Below are positions 39,530-51,300 of a stretch of 64,000 nucleotides of DNA, piece after piece. The translations under genes and the position numbers were made by a program. The notes under the pieces were generated by a model. The model was not told where the DNA came from. It was given only the letters and a program-made list of their open reading frames with translations, and did not search any database. Positions within the stretch are counted from its first letter, which is position 1, and every line of letters begins with the position of its first letter. Source of the stretch: Sanderia malayensis (lineage: Eukaryota; Cnidaria; Scyphozoa; Semaeostomeae; Pelagiidae); the NCBI GenBank assembly GCA_013076295.1, contig RQOL01000466.1, forward strand, positions 2,356,001 to 2,420,000, in the 5' to 3' direction.

Positions 39530-40562
39530 ATGGAAAATGATATTTTAAAGGCTTGTAGGAAATTAAAACAGATCAGAACAAGGTCAGTAATTATAAGGTA
39601 TATATAGCAATTAATATATTTGATATATGTGTGCTTTATTTAATATAAGTGCATAATTTTTGGAAGGTTGAATCTCCTAGGTACCCTTTGAATTTTTATG
39701 TACCTATAGAACTTTTGTTTATAAGATTTCAGCTTCAGATGTCATCAGTCACTTCATCAAGCAACAATGAAATGGGACCTCCACCCATTCAAAGACCGTT
39801 AGATCATAATTTGAGCTCTTTATCCCAGGTACAATCACTAAAAAGTTATAGACTCTATATTTGTGTTCGTTCGGCCATTAAACAAGCTGACGCCTCCTCG
39901 TTTTTCTTGCCTTGCAATTACACCAGAAAAGCCAAGCTCAAGACTTTGATACTTCAGAGCAAGCAGAAGAAACAAGCAAAAGTAGGAATTAAAATTTCTA
40001 CACGCTATGGGAAAATAAATTATTATTACTTTTGCGAGCATGACATATTTATGTTTTCTCTTCGAAGATACTGGCTTTGAAGTTATAGGCGAGATTGCTT
40101 CAAAGAGTTTAAACGACCTTCTACATGGTAATTATCAGAAATATAATGTTTTCGTATAAATTAATCTATTTCTTTGTTTTTTTCCATTTTTTTTTTACAT
40201 GACTAAAAGCAATATATATTTCTAATAATATAGAGTTTCTATTATTCTTTCCAGAGTTTTTGCCACAGATAAAGTTAAAATTTGATGCATGGGGAGAAAC
40301 ATTCAGGTTTGAACTGTTAAGTTGTACTGATAGATTTTTTTCTATAAAAGCTTGCCTGATAGCGTCGATATATTTTCATTTATCATAATTTTCTAGAGAA
40401 TGCGAGAATTTTGAAACCTTGTACCCATCGAGAATGGATAAAATTATCAAGGATGCAAAATTCTTGGAAGGCCAACTTTTGGTTCAGAAGCAAACATTAA
40501 AAGAAAGGCTAAGATTGATAACCAAAACTCTTGCTACTTCGTCGTCTTCTGAGGATGAATAA
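39530..40562 (+). CDS. TEX12: Candidate TEX12-like synaptonemal complex central-element protein
   Basis: Six exons join in frame: 39530-39582, about 39730-39829, about 39922-39980, about 40070-40131, about 40254-40306 and about 40397-40562. They encode about 160 aa. The N-terminal half is Ser/Pro/Gln-rich and low complexity. The C-terminal half is helical: EVIGEIASKSLNDLL, then SRMDKIIKDAKFLEGQLLVQ and KQTLKERLRLITKTL, then an acidic tail. The last part aligns position by position with human TEX12 ([20 protein letters not shown] then FLRQRFTVIANTL), including the spacing to the C-terminus. TEX12 binds SYCE2 to build the central element during meiosis, and cnidarians are known to have synaptonemal complex proteins. 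The exon 2 acceptor (TTTATAAG before ATTTCAG) was chosen because it is the one that keeps frame. A different short coiled-coil family cannot be excluded. Confidence 0.5.
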
Positions 40563-40951
40563 ATATCTTCTAATAAGTTCTACGAAGTTGTTTTATTGGA
40601 ATATTAAAAAATTGCTGCATGTATTACAAATGTTAGAAATATGTTGAATCGTTGTATTAATCGGAAATATATAATCATAAAATGATAGATAACTAGTTTG
40701 GTGTTGAATATTTGCAGAAGAGTGTGTTTGTTAATAAATTAAAACAAGGTCTCCCCGCAAAGGGTCCTTTTCGAAAATTGTGGGGCTCGGGGTGTTGCAC
40801 GAATAAATCTGACATCTTCTCTTCACGAATGAGTATCTCCCACCTTTGTGGTGAACGTGCGTTGTGAACTAATCCTGGAACGTGAAATCATTTTGGCTGC
40901 TAACAACAGACAACTGGTTTTGGGACGTCTTCGTTTGGTATAAAGTACTAA

Positions 40952-41429
40952 ATGTCTTCATCGTTGAAGTCTCAATACAAAACTGCTGTACAGCAAGATA
41001 TTGTTGATTCTACGAGAGGGATAATGGGAAGAGCAAATAATGTTAGTCATTATCAAAGGTTGTTTCAGGTAAGCTGAAAATCTTACGGGACAACAGATTC
41101 TGTTCACGGGCCTAACTTTATTTCTACTTCAGAGGCAAGGCTCGCATTCGCATGGTATGAATTTTCGTAAATATAAATTTCCGATGTTTATGTTCTAGAA
41201 AAATGATGGTATGCCAGTATTTTTGAAAACAAAATCTGACGCTTTTATTTACAAGTAAGTATAATCATTCTAATAGACTTTCTGTTGTTTTGTTATTATT
41301 TTCATTATTTATTATTATTTGTTTTAAATTTCGTCCTTTAGGAACTTGATGAGAGCGTCTGTAATTGGGCTTGGAGTCAGTGCAGTGTTTCTGGGGTTGA
41401 TGGCGACAGGTAAAATGAAGAAACAATAG
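40952..41429 (+). CDS. COX7A: Cytochrome c oxidase subunit 7A
   Basis: Small inner-membrane subunit of respiratory complex IV. Three exons, 40952-41068, 41199-41254 and 41342-41429, join in frame to 86 aa. Family-typical core is LFQKNDGMPVFLKTKSD then an aromatic/basic turn and a single membrane helix SVIGLGVSAVFLGLMATG, ending in a short basic tail (KMKKQ). The N-terminal 30 residues are probably the mitochondrial targeting sequence. Tandem with the TEX12-like gene 390 bases upstream and convergent with PCTP. COX7A2L cannot be ruled out on so short a protein. Confidence 0.85.
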
Positions 41430-41827
41430 AATGCTTTTGATGGATGAATTACACTGCTATAAGATAGGTAACGATTGCGTGATGTTAAATACTTTATAAC
41501 CGTACCACAAACTTAATTTTATAACATTATGATAATTCTATATTTTCATTCCCATACACATTCCTTGCTTTCATTATATCAGAATGAAATAGGTTGAGAA
41601 ATCTTGATAGTTTGTCTAATGAATATCTTATATCTGTGCACGCTATGTTGTGACTTCCAATCAGTCATAAATGATTACATGTGTACACATTTTGCCAGTG
41701 CAAGTCTGGCTAAGGTAATTCAGAAGAGCTGACTGGTGTGAACCTGCAATTATATTGCCAATTTAAACTAAATCTTTTAATCACAACGAGTAAATATGAA
41801 ATTATATTTCTAAAAGAATAATTTGGA

Positions 41828-43436
41828 TTAACATCCTTTCTTCTCTTTGTATTCCTCATAATTATCGCAAGCTTTTTTCATTGATTTCAAAAAGGATGGC
41901 ACACCAGTCTGAAAAGGAAGGTTAAGAAAGGTCTTTTTAATTTCTAAATATTTCAGATTTTCAGCAGGACTTGCCTTCAATTTGTCATAAAAATAAAGAA
42001 ATAAATGTCGAATAATACTAACCTTGGCTGCCCAGTTGATCAACCAAGTTGGTAGCATTCCTTTGGGGTTGTCGTAATAATGCATGTACGCTGCAAATAA
42101 AAATAAAGTATCAACTAAAAGCAGAATCATTAATGCATGTACCAGAGTTAAAGTAGCAAGATTTCCATTGTGATGCATTTTACATCCTCTTCACACCATG
42201 CCAATTGACCTGGGCTGGGTCCGTGTTACATAACTCATCAACGAAGGTGGGTTAGTTGTATTTATACTATTGACCAGATCATGCTCAGGGTGAACCCATG
42301 TTAATTGGGGTCTGGACTTTACAAAATTTTTTACACATTTGGGCTACCATAATGATGAGTAACAATGTTATACCTTGGGTGGTGTTTTTGGTTGTGTCCT
42401 GTAAGACCATGAACTGATGATAGTCATTGACTCTTATTACTTTTCGTTTTGGTGGTATAGATTCAAGTGTGTGACTTTTTGCCAAGATCACCCAGGTTTT
42501 TGTGTCATTTTGGACAGACTCTCTACTTTCTCGAATGTATGTGTACTAAAACAGATTAAGGAATTCAGCCCAGTGGACTGATTCAGTCATGACTGCCTGT
42601 CTTAACATTATAAATAAAGAAAGTTTCAAAATTCTTGAAAGGATACGTCTCTATTGGAAAGTGGAAAGGGATAGTTGACATTCCAATAAATAACTTTAGT
42701 GTCTTCTGTACTTATTTCTTTGAGCTCTGGCATGGGAATAAAATAATTAGGGCTTTTATTCTTCTAGTTTTATTGATTCAGGGGCGTAGCTAAAGGTGGA
42801 AGCCAGGCAGCCACAGCTATGTTGCAGCAGTTTTCATTTATTTATTGCACTCATTCAAGTGCTGCTTTATCATTTGACAATCAGCATTAGGCAAATGACT
42901 TCCCCATTTATAACTCCTAGCTACGTACATGTATACATGTATTGATGGTAGAGAATTGGAATGTTATGAATATCAACCTGCCACATAGCTGTCCCACAAT
43001 TTGCGGTAATCTAGATCCATATAAACTTGGTGACAGATGTCTGCTGGACAATCTAATGTGCCAAAAACTTTGTATTCATACAAACTGGATTGCTGTGAAA
43101 GTTGAACAAATAACATCATAAATATCATTAACATAATCCGCAGCACTCAAGATTTGTTTATCTTTGTCACTTCCGGTGTTAAAGATAAACACTGGCACCT
43201 TTGTACATAGTTCTTACATAGTATTTCATTAATTGTTCTTATGTTTTGATACTTATCTCTATTAGTTTTAAAAGACAGGCTGGATGATTTACGTTAGATT
43301 TCCTGACCTCTGAGAATTTACGATATATTTTCACGTCCATGGTGGCATCTTTGGTTGCATTGAAAAACTCATATTCAATTAGATCTGGGTTCTCGAATTC
43401 TACCAGAGCATCTATGAATGATTGATCCTGGAACAT
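41828..43436 (-). CDS. PCTP: Phosphatidylcholine transfer protein (START domain)
   Basis: Lipid carrier of the STARD2 group that moves phosphatidylcholine between membranes. Exons on the minus strand: start MFQDQSFIDALVEFENPDL (43436 to about 43310); SLYEYKVFGTLD...VYMDLDYRKLWDSYVA (about 43095-42975); YWNVNYPFPLSNRD (about 42700-42640); TYIRESRES through VIRVNDYHQFMVLQ (about 42555-42375); YMHYYDNPKGMLPTWLINWA (about 42090-42020); and TGVPSFLKSMKKACDNYEEY ending at 41828. Order and spacing match human PCTP throughout, including the C-terminal helix that closes the lipid pocket. A stop follows a Lys-rich tail. Confidence 0.93.
42779..42830. mobile_element. Isolated hAT-like transposon end in PCTP intron
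   Basis: CAGGGGCGTAGCTAAAGGTG resembles hAT MITE termini (compare the intact element at 25594). I did not find the opposite end. Confidence 0.4.
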
Positions 43437-43968
43437 TTTCCACTTAAATCATTTATTGGTAATTAAAAGCGTTTTGCTAACTAAACTTTGATTGACTTAT
43501 AACAAGAACCAAACCGGTTTAGGCTGACTTGGCCGACAGGTTACAATACAATCCCTTTGTGACCAGACGGAAGTGCATCGGAGTGTTTTGCTTCAACATT
43601 TCACGAAGGAGTCTATACTACAGGGACACCATAACACGTTTTACAATTCTGATGTTTTGTATCTGTTTTTATATTTCATTGTTATGATGACTGTAACAAT
43701 TGCTAAAGTAACATTATTTAACTTAAGTATGGATAAGAATATCAAAGATATTTTTCAATATACAAACTTCATTGATTAATTTTTGGTTTGAAATTAAGGT
43801 TTACCTGTGGAAGTGCCAGCTATTTCCAATCGTCACCTAACAATTTCCTGTTTGCAGTATTTTGTATTTCTTCGAGTGACGTTAGTCAACGTCAAAAGAA
43901 TTAAATTGTGTAGGTGGCAAATTTTGCATTCGTGTTAATTTTCTGAAAGGCAAAGCACATAGAGCAAA

Positions 43969-44974
43969 ATGTCGTATCCAAAAGGTAAGACTTAAGCGAT
44001 TTCATTTTGTCCAATTACTTGATTAATGCTCTGTATTTGAAATAACCAGGCTTATCCGTCGTCGGTAACCAGTTTTATGTTTTGAATTGTCCTATCTTCA
44101 TATTTGTAATCTTGCTTGCAATTTGAAGTTGTCGATAATTTGTAAAAATTTCTTACGGTATAAACACATCATGGATTAATAGGATTACTTCATTATCATA
44201 TGCAATATTTGTGTTGAGTAAACCTTGTGAACACCATGATAAGCAGAGTAAAATGAAATTTTTTGACAAGTTTGTTTTACTCTTTTTCTCTAAATCCTTA
44301 GCATACCCATCAAATCAGCAACAAAAAGGGGCACCACCACCCCAGCAGCAAGGCAACCCAGCATATCAGATGTACCCAGGGCAACAACCCTACCCTGGAC
44401 AAATGCCACCATCAGCTCCACCCAATTACTCCTATCCTGCAATGACAGCACCTCCTGCTGGCCAGCAACCACCACCCCCATATTCTCAATTCCCCCCAAA
44501 TCAAGGGTATTTGCCACAGGTGAGCAGATACGTATAAACTTAAATTCCTTTAAACTTATAAAGAAATAAGTACACTTTAAGATGTGTCATTTTCATGGAA
44601 GTATAACATGCTGTTTTGATTTCTGTTTAGCAACCTGCTTATGTACCAGTGCAAAATTTACAGCCAGGTTGTTATGATTCTGGTGCACGATTTGGTGCTG
44701 GCAATACTCACAGTATTCCGGTAAATATGTTGCAATTATGCTTGTGTCTTAATAACTTGAAACCTGGCCAATTTGAATGAATCTTTTCCCCAATAATTAA
44801 TTTATTAAACACAAGTTACTTATGTTTATTGTTATTGATTTTTAGCCCCCACCACCTGGCGTTGCACCCAATGCAGCACAAGCCGCAGCCTCCCAAGGCC
44901 AACCTGTGTACATGACACAAAGACAGGCAGATTGGATGTCAGGTGCATCAGGAGGCGGCTACACTGTCTGGTAG
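43969..44974 (+). CDS. DAZAP2: DAZ-associated protein 2
   Basis: Small Pro/Gln/Tyr-rich adaptor that binds WW-domain ubiquitin ligases and RNA-binding proteins. Four exons, 43969-43984, 44302-44519, 44631-44720 and 44846-44974, join in frame. The N-terminal half is rich in PPPxY-like and YPGQ motifs (QPPPPYSQF). The C-terminal signature GCYDSGARFGAGNTHSIPPP then PPGVAPNAAQAAASQ, VYMTQRQADWM and the terminal SGGGYTVW match human DAZAP2 (SDGGYTIW at its end). Complete. Confidence 0.94.
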
Positions 44975-45211
44975 ATGAAGAGATTTATCCATAAAATCTG
45001 AAGTATTCTTCTTTTTACACAAGTGTTATTATAATTGCACTTATGGTAGTCAACCTCAACGTAGTTATAAATCATAGTATTGTAATCAAATAGGTTTCAT
45101 ATCTCTGTAAATTGTAAATATAATCAAAACAATGATCTTTTGAATGCTTAAAATATCACCTTATTGCTGCAAAAGTGGGTTATGCTGCATTTTGTCTTGC
45201 TGGATTTCTTC

Positions 45212-45245
45212 TGTTACTGCGCAGGAGCTTACGTGACGAATGTGG
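45212..45245. repeat. Dispersed copy of the GCGCAGGAGC repeat motif
   Basis: TTACTGCGCAGGAGCTTACG then TGACG repeats the core found at 28.2-28.5 kb and at 63.85-64.0 kb, here without TTAGGG tracts. Confidence 0.6.
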
Positions 45246-45695
45246 CAGGTGCGGAGGAAAACGGTATTTTAACCGGTTTTGTTTTTGCGGACCAGAAAAC
45301 AGGACACAAAAGACAATGGTTTGAGTTCCATTGATTTTCAATTTCCGGTTGTGAATAATCTCGAACCGGGTGTGGTATGGTATGTTACTTTCGCACTCAT
45401 TCACCCAAAAGAAAAATATCAACAGCTGCAATGACAAGTTTCACATATGAATAGATAGGTATAATTTTATGTTAAAGCAAAGAACAATAAGCAAGGATTA
45501 ATAGAGCTAAAGGGATTCGAGTTAACATATAGATATCGGTGTGAGCAAAAGTTTATAAGTTTACTTATATTTGTTCACATGTCGGCCTAAGGCCCATCCA
45601 ACTTGAAGCAAGGGAAAGCCCGTATTTTCATATTAGACAGACTAGACACAACGGTATAAAAAAGAAAACTTAATAACATGGTCATTCAATAAGGA

Positions 45696-47723
45696 AATGG
45701 GTTTAATGATCACCAAACTATGGAATACCTTGTTTGGAAGCAAAGGTGAGTAGTTTTCAGTCAAATCAGATTTACCAAAAAAACCCACCACCAGATTTAT
45801 CTATTATGTCTATCGATTTATTTGGATTGGCACCTATAGATAGCTTTCTAAGTCTACCCCAAAATAACTTTCCAACTCAAGATACTGTCTAATGCCCTAA
45901 ATAATTTTTTATTCTTATTAAGGTTTAGATTTTGATTAACTCTGGCCATGGCCAAGGTTTAATGGCAAACTATGAAATTTTGAACAAAATTTTGTCTGGA
46001 CTTTACTTTTCAATGATCTCTAAGGGCAATTTGTTTTCTTTCTAGAACACAAGGTTATAATAGTTGGTTTAGATAATGTTGGAAAAACTACTATTTTGTA
46101 TCAATTGTAAGTATCATTCAATTTTTCATTTTCTTTATTATGACCAGGTGTAGCTTTGTACATATTTTTAAATTTACCAGCAACTTTTTATTGCAGTTTA
46201 ATGAATGAAGTTGTTCACACATCACCGACAATTGGTAGCAATTTTGAAGAGGTACCTAGTCATCCTCATGAAATATTCTGTTGTACACATTTTTTATAAA
46301 AGACTCGTTCACGAAACTAAAACTAGGATGGCAAAAAATTTAAGAAAGTTTACTATTAGACTCAAAAGTTCAAAACAATGACGCAATTTTAGTTCCTGAA
46401 AGCAAGAGACCGATGAAGAAACTTTTAGTACTGAAATGCCAGAGTTTTCATACAAAATTTAGAAAATTTTTGCATGAAGTCAAATTCTGATCCAAGTTTC
46501 ATATGGAAAAATGTGTTTGTACAGGAATATTTACTTAAATCTGCATATATTAACCACAATTAATAAAGAAATAAAGTTGAGCTAACTTTCTCATAAACAC
46601 TTTTCACTGTTAAATTGTCATTAGGTGAGCTGGAAGAACATACATTTTTTGATGTGGGATATTGGTGGACAAGAATCACTAAGATCATCATGGCCAACAT
46701 ATTTTGCAAACACAGAAGTGAGTGTTTTTCCCTTGTTTTGAAAAAGCTGTCATCTTGTTTCTGTTACACCCATCACCACAAAGAGGTATCTTAGGAATTG
46801 GGCTCCTTAAGAGCTTCGCGAATTGAATGAGTATATGCAAAAGATGATAGTATTTGAGAATATTATAAATAATTTGCAATGTTGTGAATGATTTGTTATC
46901 GTGATTTGATGAATAAAGAATTTTATTTTTTTATTATTTTTCAGTTCCTTATATTTGTGATAGACAGTACCGATAGGGAAAGATTACATATTTCAAAATC
47001 AGAGCTTTATAATATTCTTGCACAAGAGGTTTGTGCTCATTTTCATTCTTCCAAATATAAAGACTTTCCTTGTAATAAATTGCCATAAAATGAAATCTTG
47101 CTCTGCTTACTCATGAAATTATTTCTATTTATTGTGCAGGATTTGAAACACGTTAATGTATTAGTATTTGCTAACAAGCAAGATCTTAAGGTAAGAAATA
47201 CATTTTCCACTTTCTTTTAAGCGTTTAAGTGAATTAAACTGATTTTATGAGTGCGATTCGAGTCAATCTTTTACTCCATCGAATAAGAATTTTATTTAAA
47301 AGCTGCTTTATTATTGTTAGCGAATGACTCTAAATTGTCTTTTATTTTGTAGGGTTCAATGCCTGCATCTGAGTTATCTGAGCAATTAAATTTAACTTCA
47401 ATTAGAGATCACCCTTGGCATATACAGGTAAAAGACAAATGTTTATTTTTTTTGTTATGAACACTTGAAATCTTAATGAATGGTCCATTAATTTGAAAAC
47501 ATTATTTTTACAGGCTTGCTGTGCTTTGTCGGGGGAAGGGTGAGTTGCTTGAAGCTTGTCATTGTTGTATATTCTCACACACAGAAACTATGTGATCCAC
47601 AAGAAGTATTTTGGCAAATTATAACCTTCTAATGGTTATGTTGTAAACTAAAATAGTAATTTTTCTCTTTCTTTCAGACTTTATCAAGGATTGGAATGGC
47701 TTGGGAATCAAGCAAGTAAATAA
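45696..47723 (+). CDS. ARL5: ARL5-type small GTPase
   Basis: Arf-like GTPase of the trans-Golgi that recruits GARP and tethers endosome-derived vesicles. About nine exons. Start [16 protein letters not shown] with Gly2 available for myristoylation. P-loop GLDNVGKTT (46.05 kb); switch region [14 protein letters not shown] (46.2 kb), which is typical of ARL5; [17 protein letters not shown] (46.63-46.72 kb); base-binding NKQD (47.18 kb); [20 protein letters not shown] and QGLEWL at the end. All GTP-binding motifs are intact. About 179 aa, the usual length. Confidence 0.95.
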
Positions 47724-48355
47724 ACGAAAATATATTTGTATTTGTTTTGTTTTGTTCTGATGTTATAGAAACTATTTCAATATAGTGGTATATTTGATTT
47801 TTATTTAGACATTCCATAAACTTTAATGCGTTTAAGTTGAATTTTGAGCAATCCTTACAACATAAACATCTAACAACTTTATTCATTCTACTATTGAATA
47901 TGGATATTTTAGCAAATATTAGCATATCTTGGTGCTCCATGCAAATGTAAAATTTAACCCCACTTAACAATTTGATCCCTTATCCCAAGGGAAGTTTTAA
48001 TGATTTGATTTTCGACCATACACTGGAACTTCTTGTTTTCTAACAAAATCTTCAACATTTTGAGATAACATATGGCTCATGTAACATTTGTTTCCAAGGG
48101 TGGGAGGCTTTGATAAGCTTTAAGAATAAATTGTTAGAGTATGTATTTTTTGTAAACACTGAAGCTCATTATTAACCTGGAATGGACATGCAACACGAAC
48201 ACGAACACGCATTCACCCGTCTCATTTTTTTTCTCACACTCTTTGCTTTTTTGCTTGCTTGCTTTCGTGAATTTTGCACCGACGCTGTGGTGGCGCATTT
48301 TGAAAATCAAGCGGGACAAGAAAAGCGATGTAAATATGCAAATATAATTTTAATA

Positions 48356-51300
48356 ATGGTGGCCAATAAAATCACAAAGTTTCAGGAGTTGTCGCACGAT
48401 GAAGCTCACGACATTATCACTAGAAGCACATCACCAGTCATTTTTCAGAATATGATATCAGAATGGCCAGCCAGGCATTGGACAGTGAAATTTCTTTGCA
48501 GCAAGTATGCAGACATGGTAACAAAATTCAAAGTCTGTAATATTAGGCCTACTTTTGCCGAAGCTGGACCCCGCATGGAGACTGACTGTATTTACGTCAA
48601 TGCCACATTAAAGGACTTTCAAGAATGGCTGGGAGGTAGACCAAGCACTGGAAATAAATTCGAACTCTTTGCCAGGTAAAAATATTAATTTTTTAGCTTG
48701 CGAATTCAGCTGTAATTTTGTAAACATGCGCATGCGGCATGCCATGGACCAACGCCACGCCCACTAGAACTTTTTGTGGGCGCGGCGTAAGTGGCCTTTG
48801 CTTACTTTTTCTATCGAATTTTCAGAGGTGAATATTCAATTTATGCGGACTATAAATACATGCACCAGTTTTTTGAAAATGACCCCAATATGCTGCAGAA
48901 AGTTGACTGGGCCAATTTCGGATTCCATGGACGAGGTGGTCATGATTCGACATTGTGGATCGGAAGTTTTGGAGCATTCACACCATGTCATCAAGACACG
49001 TATGGCTTCAATCTTGTTGCACAATTGACTGGTAGGAAACGCTGGACTATGTTTGAACCTGGAGATAGTGAGAAATTGTACCCAACAAGAATCCCTTATG
49101 AAGAATCTAGCATCTTCTCCGGTGTCAATTTGGAAAACCCAGATGGCAAAAAACATCCAAAGTTTAAAGATGCCAAGAGATACGAGGTTTATTGATTGAT
49201 GTTTTATAAAGATTGATAAAGTCTTGTATTTTACTTTCATTTTCTTGTACTATGTACTTTCATTTTTTCCTTCATTGCTGTCAATATATTGTATGATTGT
49301 TGAGAAAATATCTAGATAGTTTTTATTATTTGGTACAATACTTGTCTCTCTTGCACTCAGGTTGTGTTAGAGCCAGGTGATGTGTTGTTTGTGCCAAAAC
49401 ACTGGTGGCATTATGTTGAAAATCTCGAGCCAAGTGTCAGCATTAATACCTGGATTGAAAACGTTTGTTCTCAGTTTATTTTTTTGTTCAATATAATCCT
49501 AAAATATTTCATAGCATAATTTTGAATAATCACATACTTAGACAATTAATTTCGAATAAAAAATAGTTTACATGCTTGACAATGACGTGGAAGCTATTGG
49601 TTATGATACGAGAGAACTTACTAGACTACCTTTTACCTCTTTGCAGGAAAGTGATGTGAAAGATAGAGCAAAGGAAGCTATCGTAAGGATATTGGTGAGT
49701 ATTCCTTTGAATAATTAATATATTCAAACGCTTGCAGCATTTTGCTGACTCTGTTGTGACATGAACAATCCCTCGCTATTAGGCGGGATCCCGCTTATAT
49801 GCAGACGGATCCCGTGTCGAAAACTTGAATTTTCCATGCAAACCCACGCAAACATTTTTAACGTGCGTTTCAATCGATGTGTAGTTGCAGAATTCTCTGG
49901 GTTATGCACAGTTGTGCTTGAAATCATCCAGTCACACCCGTGGCTTCTTCGTTGCTATTTTTTTGCATTAAATGAGGAGGTTTGGCAAATGTGGGCTTAA
50001 GAATTATCACCACCGTGAATAGCAAATCATAATAATCAGTTTACAAGAGGATCATCTCTAGATTTGTCTTGATATATTTGGAGAAACCTACGTATTTCTG
50101 TCTCGTCTCTGTTTTTTCCCACTGTTCTCTGTGGCAACTTTGATTCGTCGTCTGAAACCGATTGAATATGGAACGTGCAAAGCAAAGTTCAAGATATTTT
50201 CCAGCAACGCCAGTCAGTGTCGTGCAGCTTAAAGCTATGCTGTCATCGTGCGTGGCGAAAAACAGGAGCTCTGCGACACGGGAGGTTCAACATCAGGGAT
50301 CCTCATTTTTTCCGAAAGAAATGCAAATTCCTTCTTTCAAAATCAAGCTTGTTTACAGCATTCAAATATAATTATTGCTTGATGAAGGAGGCTCTTTTGA
50401 AGCGGTTAAACGCAATGTCCGATTCAGCAGATGTCTACATGTAACCATACTATCTATAACTATATCAAACTATTCTATATTAAACTATTAGACAGGGAAT
50501 TATCCCCTACAAACTAACAAACCGGGTAACCTTAAATTTTAATGTTTCACATGAAAGCCAAGACAAAGAGGATCAGAAATCCGAGATGGGACATTTCGAA
50601 AAAGTGACGGGGGTCACGTCATCGCTCATCAAAGTATTGCACCATTGGTCACGGTCAGAAAAAAATCAACTATCTTATACTGAAAACCTGAATATCTATT
50701 TAGAAAGAGCATAAAGAGTTATGCAAAAAATATTAAAGAACTTTATCTTTAACATAAACAGTTGAGGAGATGTCGGCAGTCGAAGATGTTACAATTCAGG
50801 GGGTAAAAAAAGAAATGAAATTACCTGAATTCTCCAATATTACCAAAACATTGGCACAAATATTGAACTACATATACCATCTCATTGATGGAAAGCATTT
50901 CAAGTTGATTTCAGCCAAAGAAATGTTTTAAAAACCGAGTTTACACAATGTGCAGGGTGTCTGAATTCCTGACATTACCCCCCGATTTTTTGAAAAATTC
51001 ATTTTTTAATGATTTGGGGTGAAATTTTTTATGTAGAGTCAACTCTGCTTAGGTTGAACACCCTAGGGAAGCGTGAAAATGCTCGAATTACAACATATTC
51101 GAATTGTAGAGGTTTACTTTTATAAGAATTAATTGTTTAGTGATCCTTAGGAACGGAGAATTCCGTTCGAAATAGGTAAAGTTCGAACTACACGAGTTAG
51201 AATTATGCAGACATGACTGTAAATTGTATTCCACTAGTAAGAACTCATTAAAAATGCTTTTCTGTAGCAATTTACTCTTCAATTAGATATCAACTTGTCA

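Noticed and set aside
48182..48355. Upstream in-frame start for HSPBAP1 with a hydrophobic leader
   Set aside because: Not present in the human protein, which is not secreted; the inner ATG fits better, though RNA data could change this.
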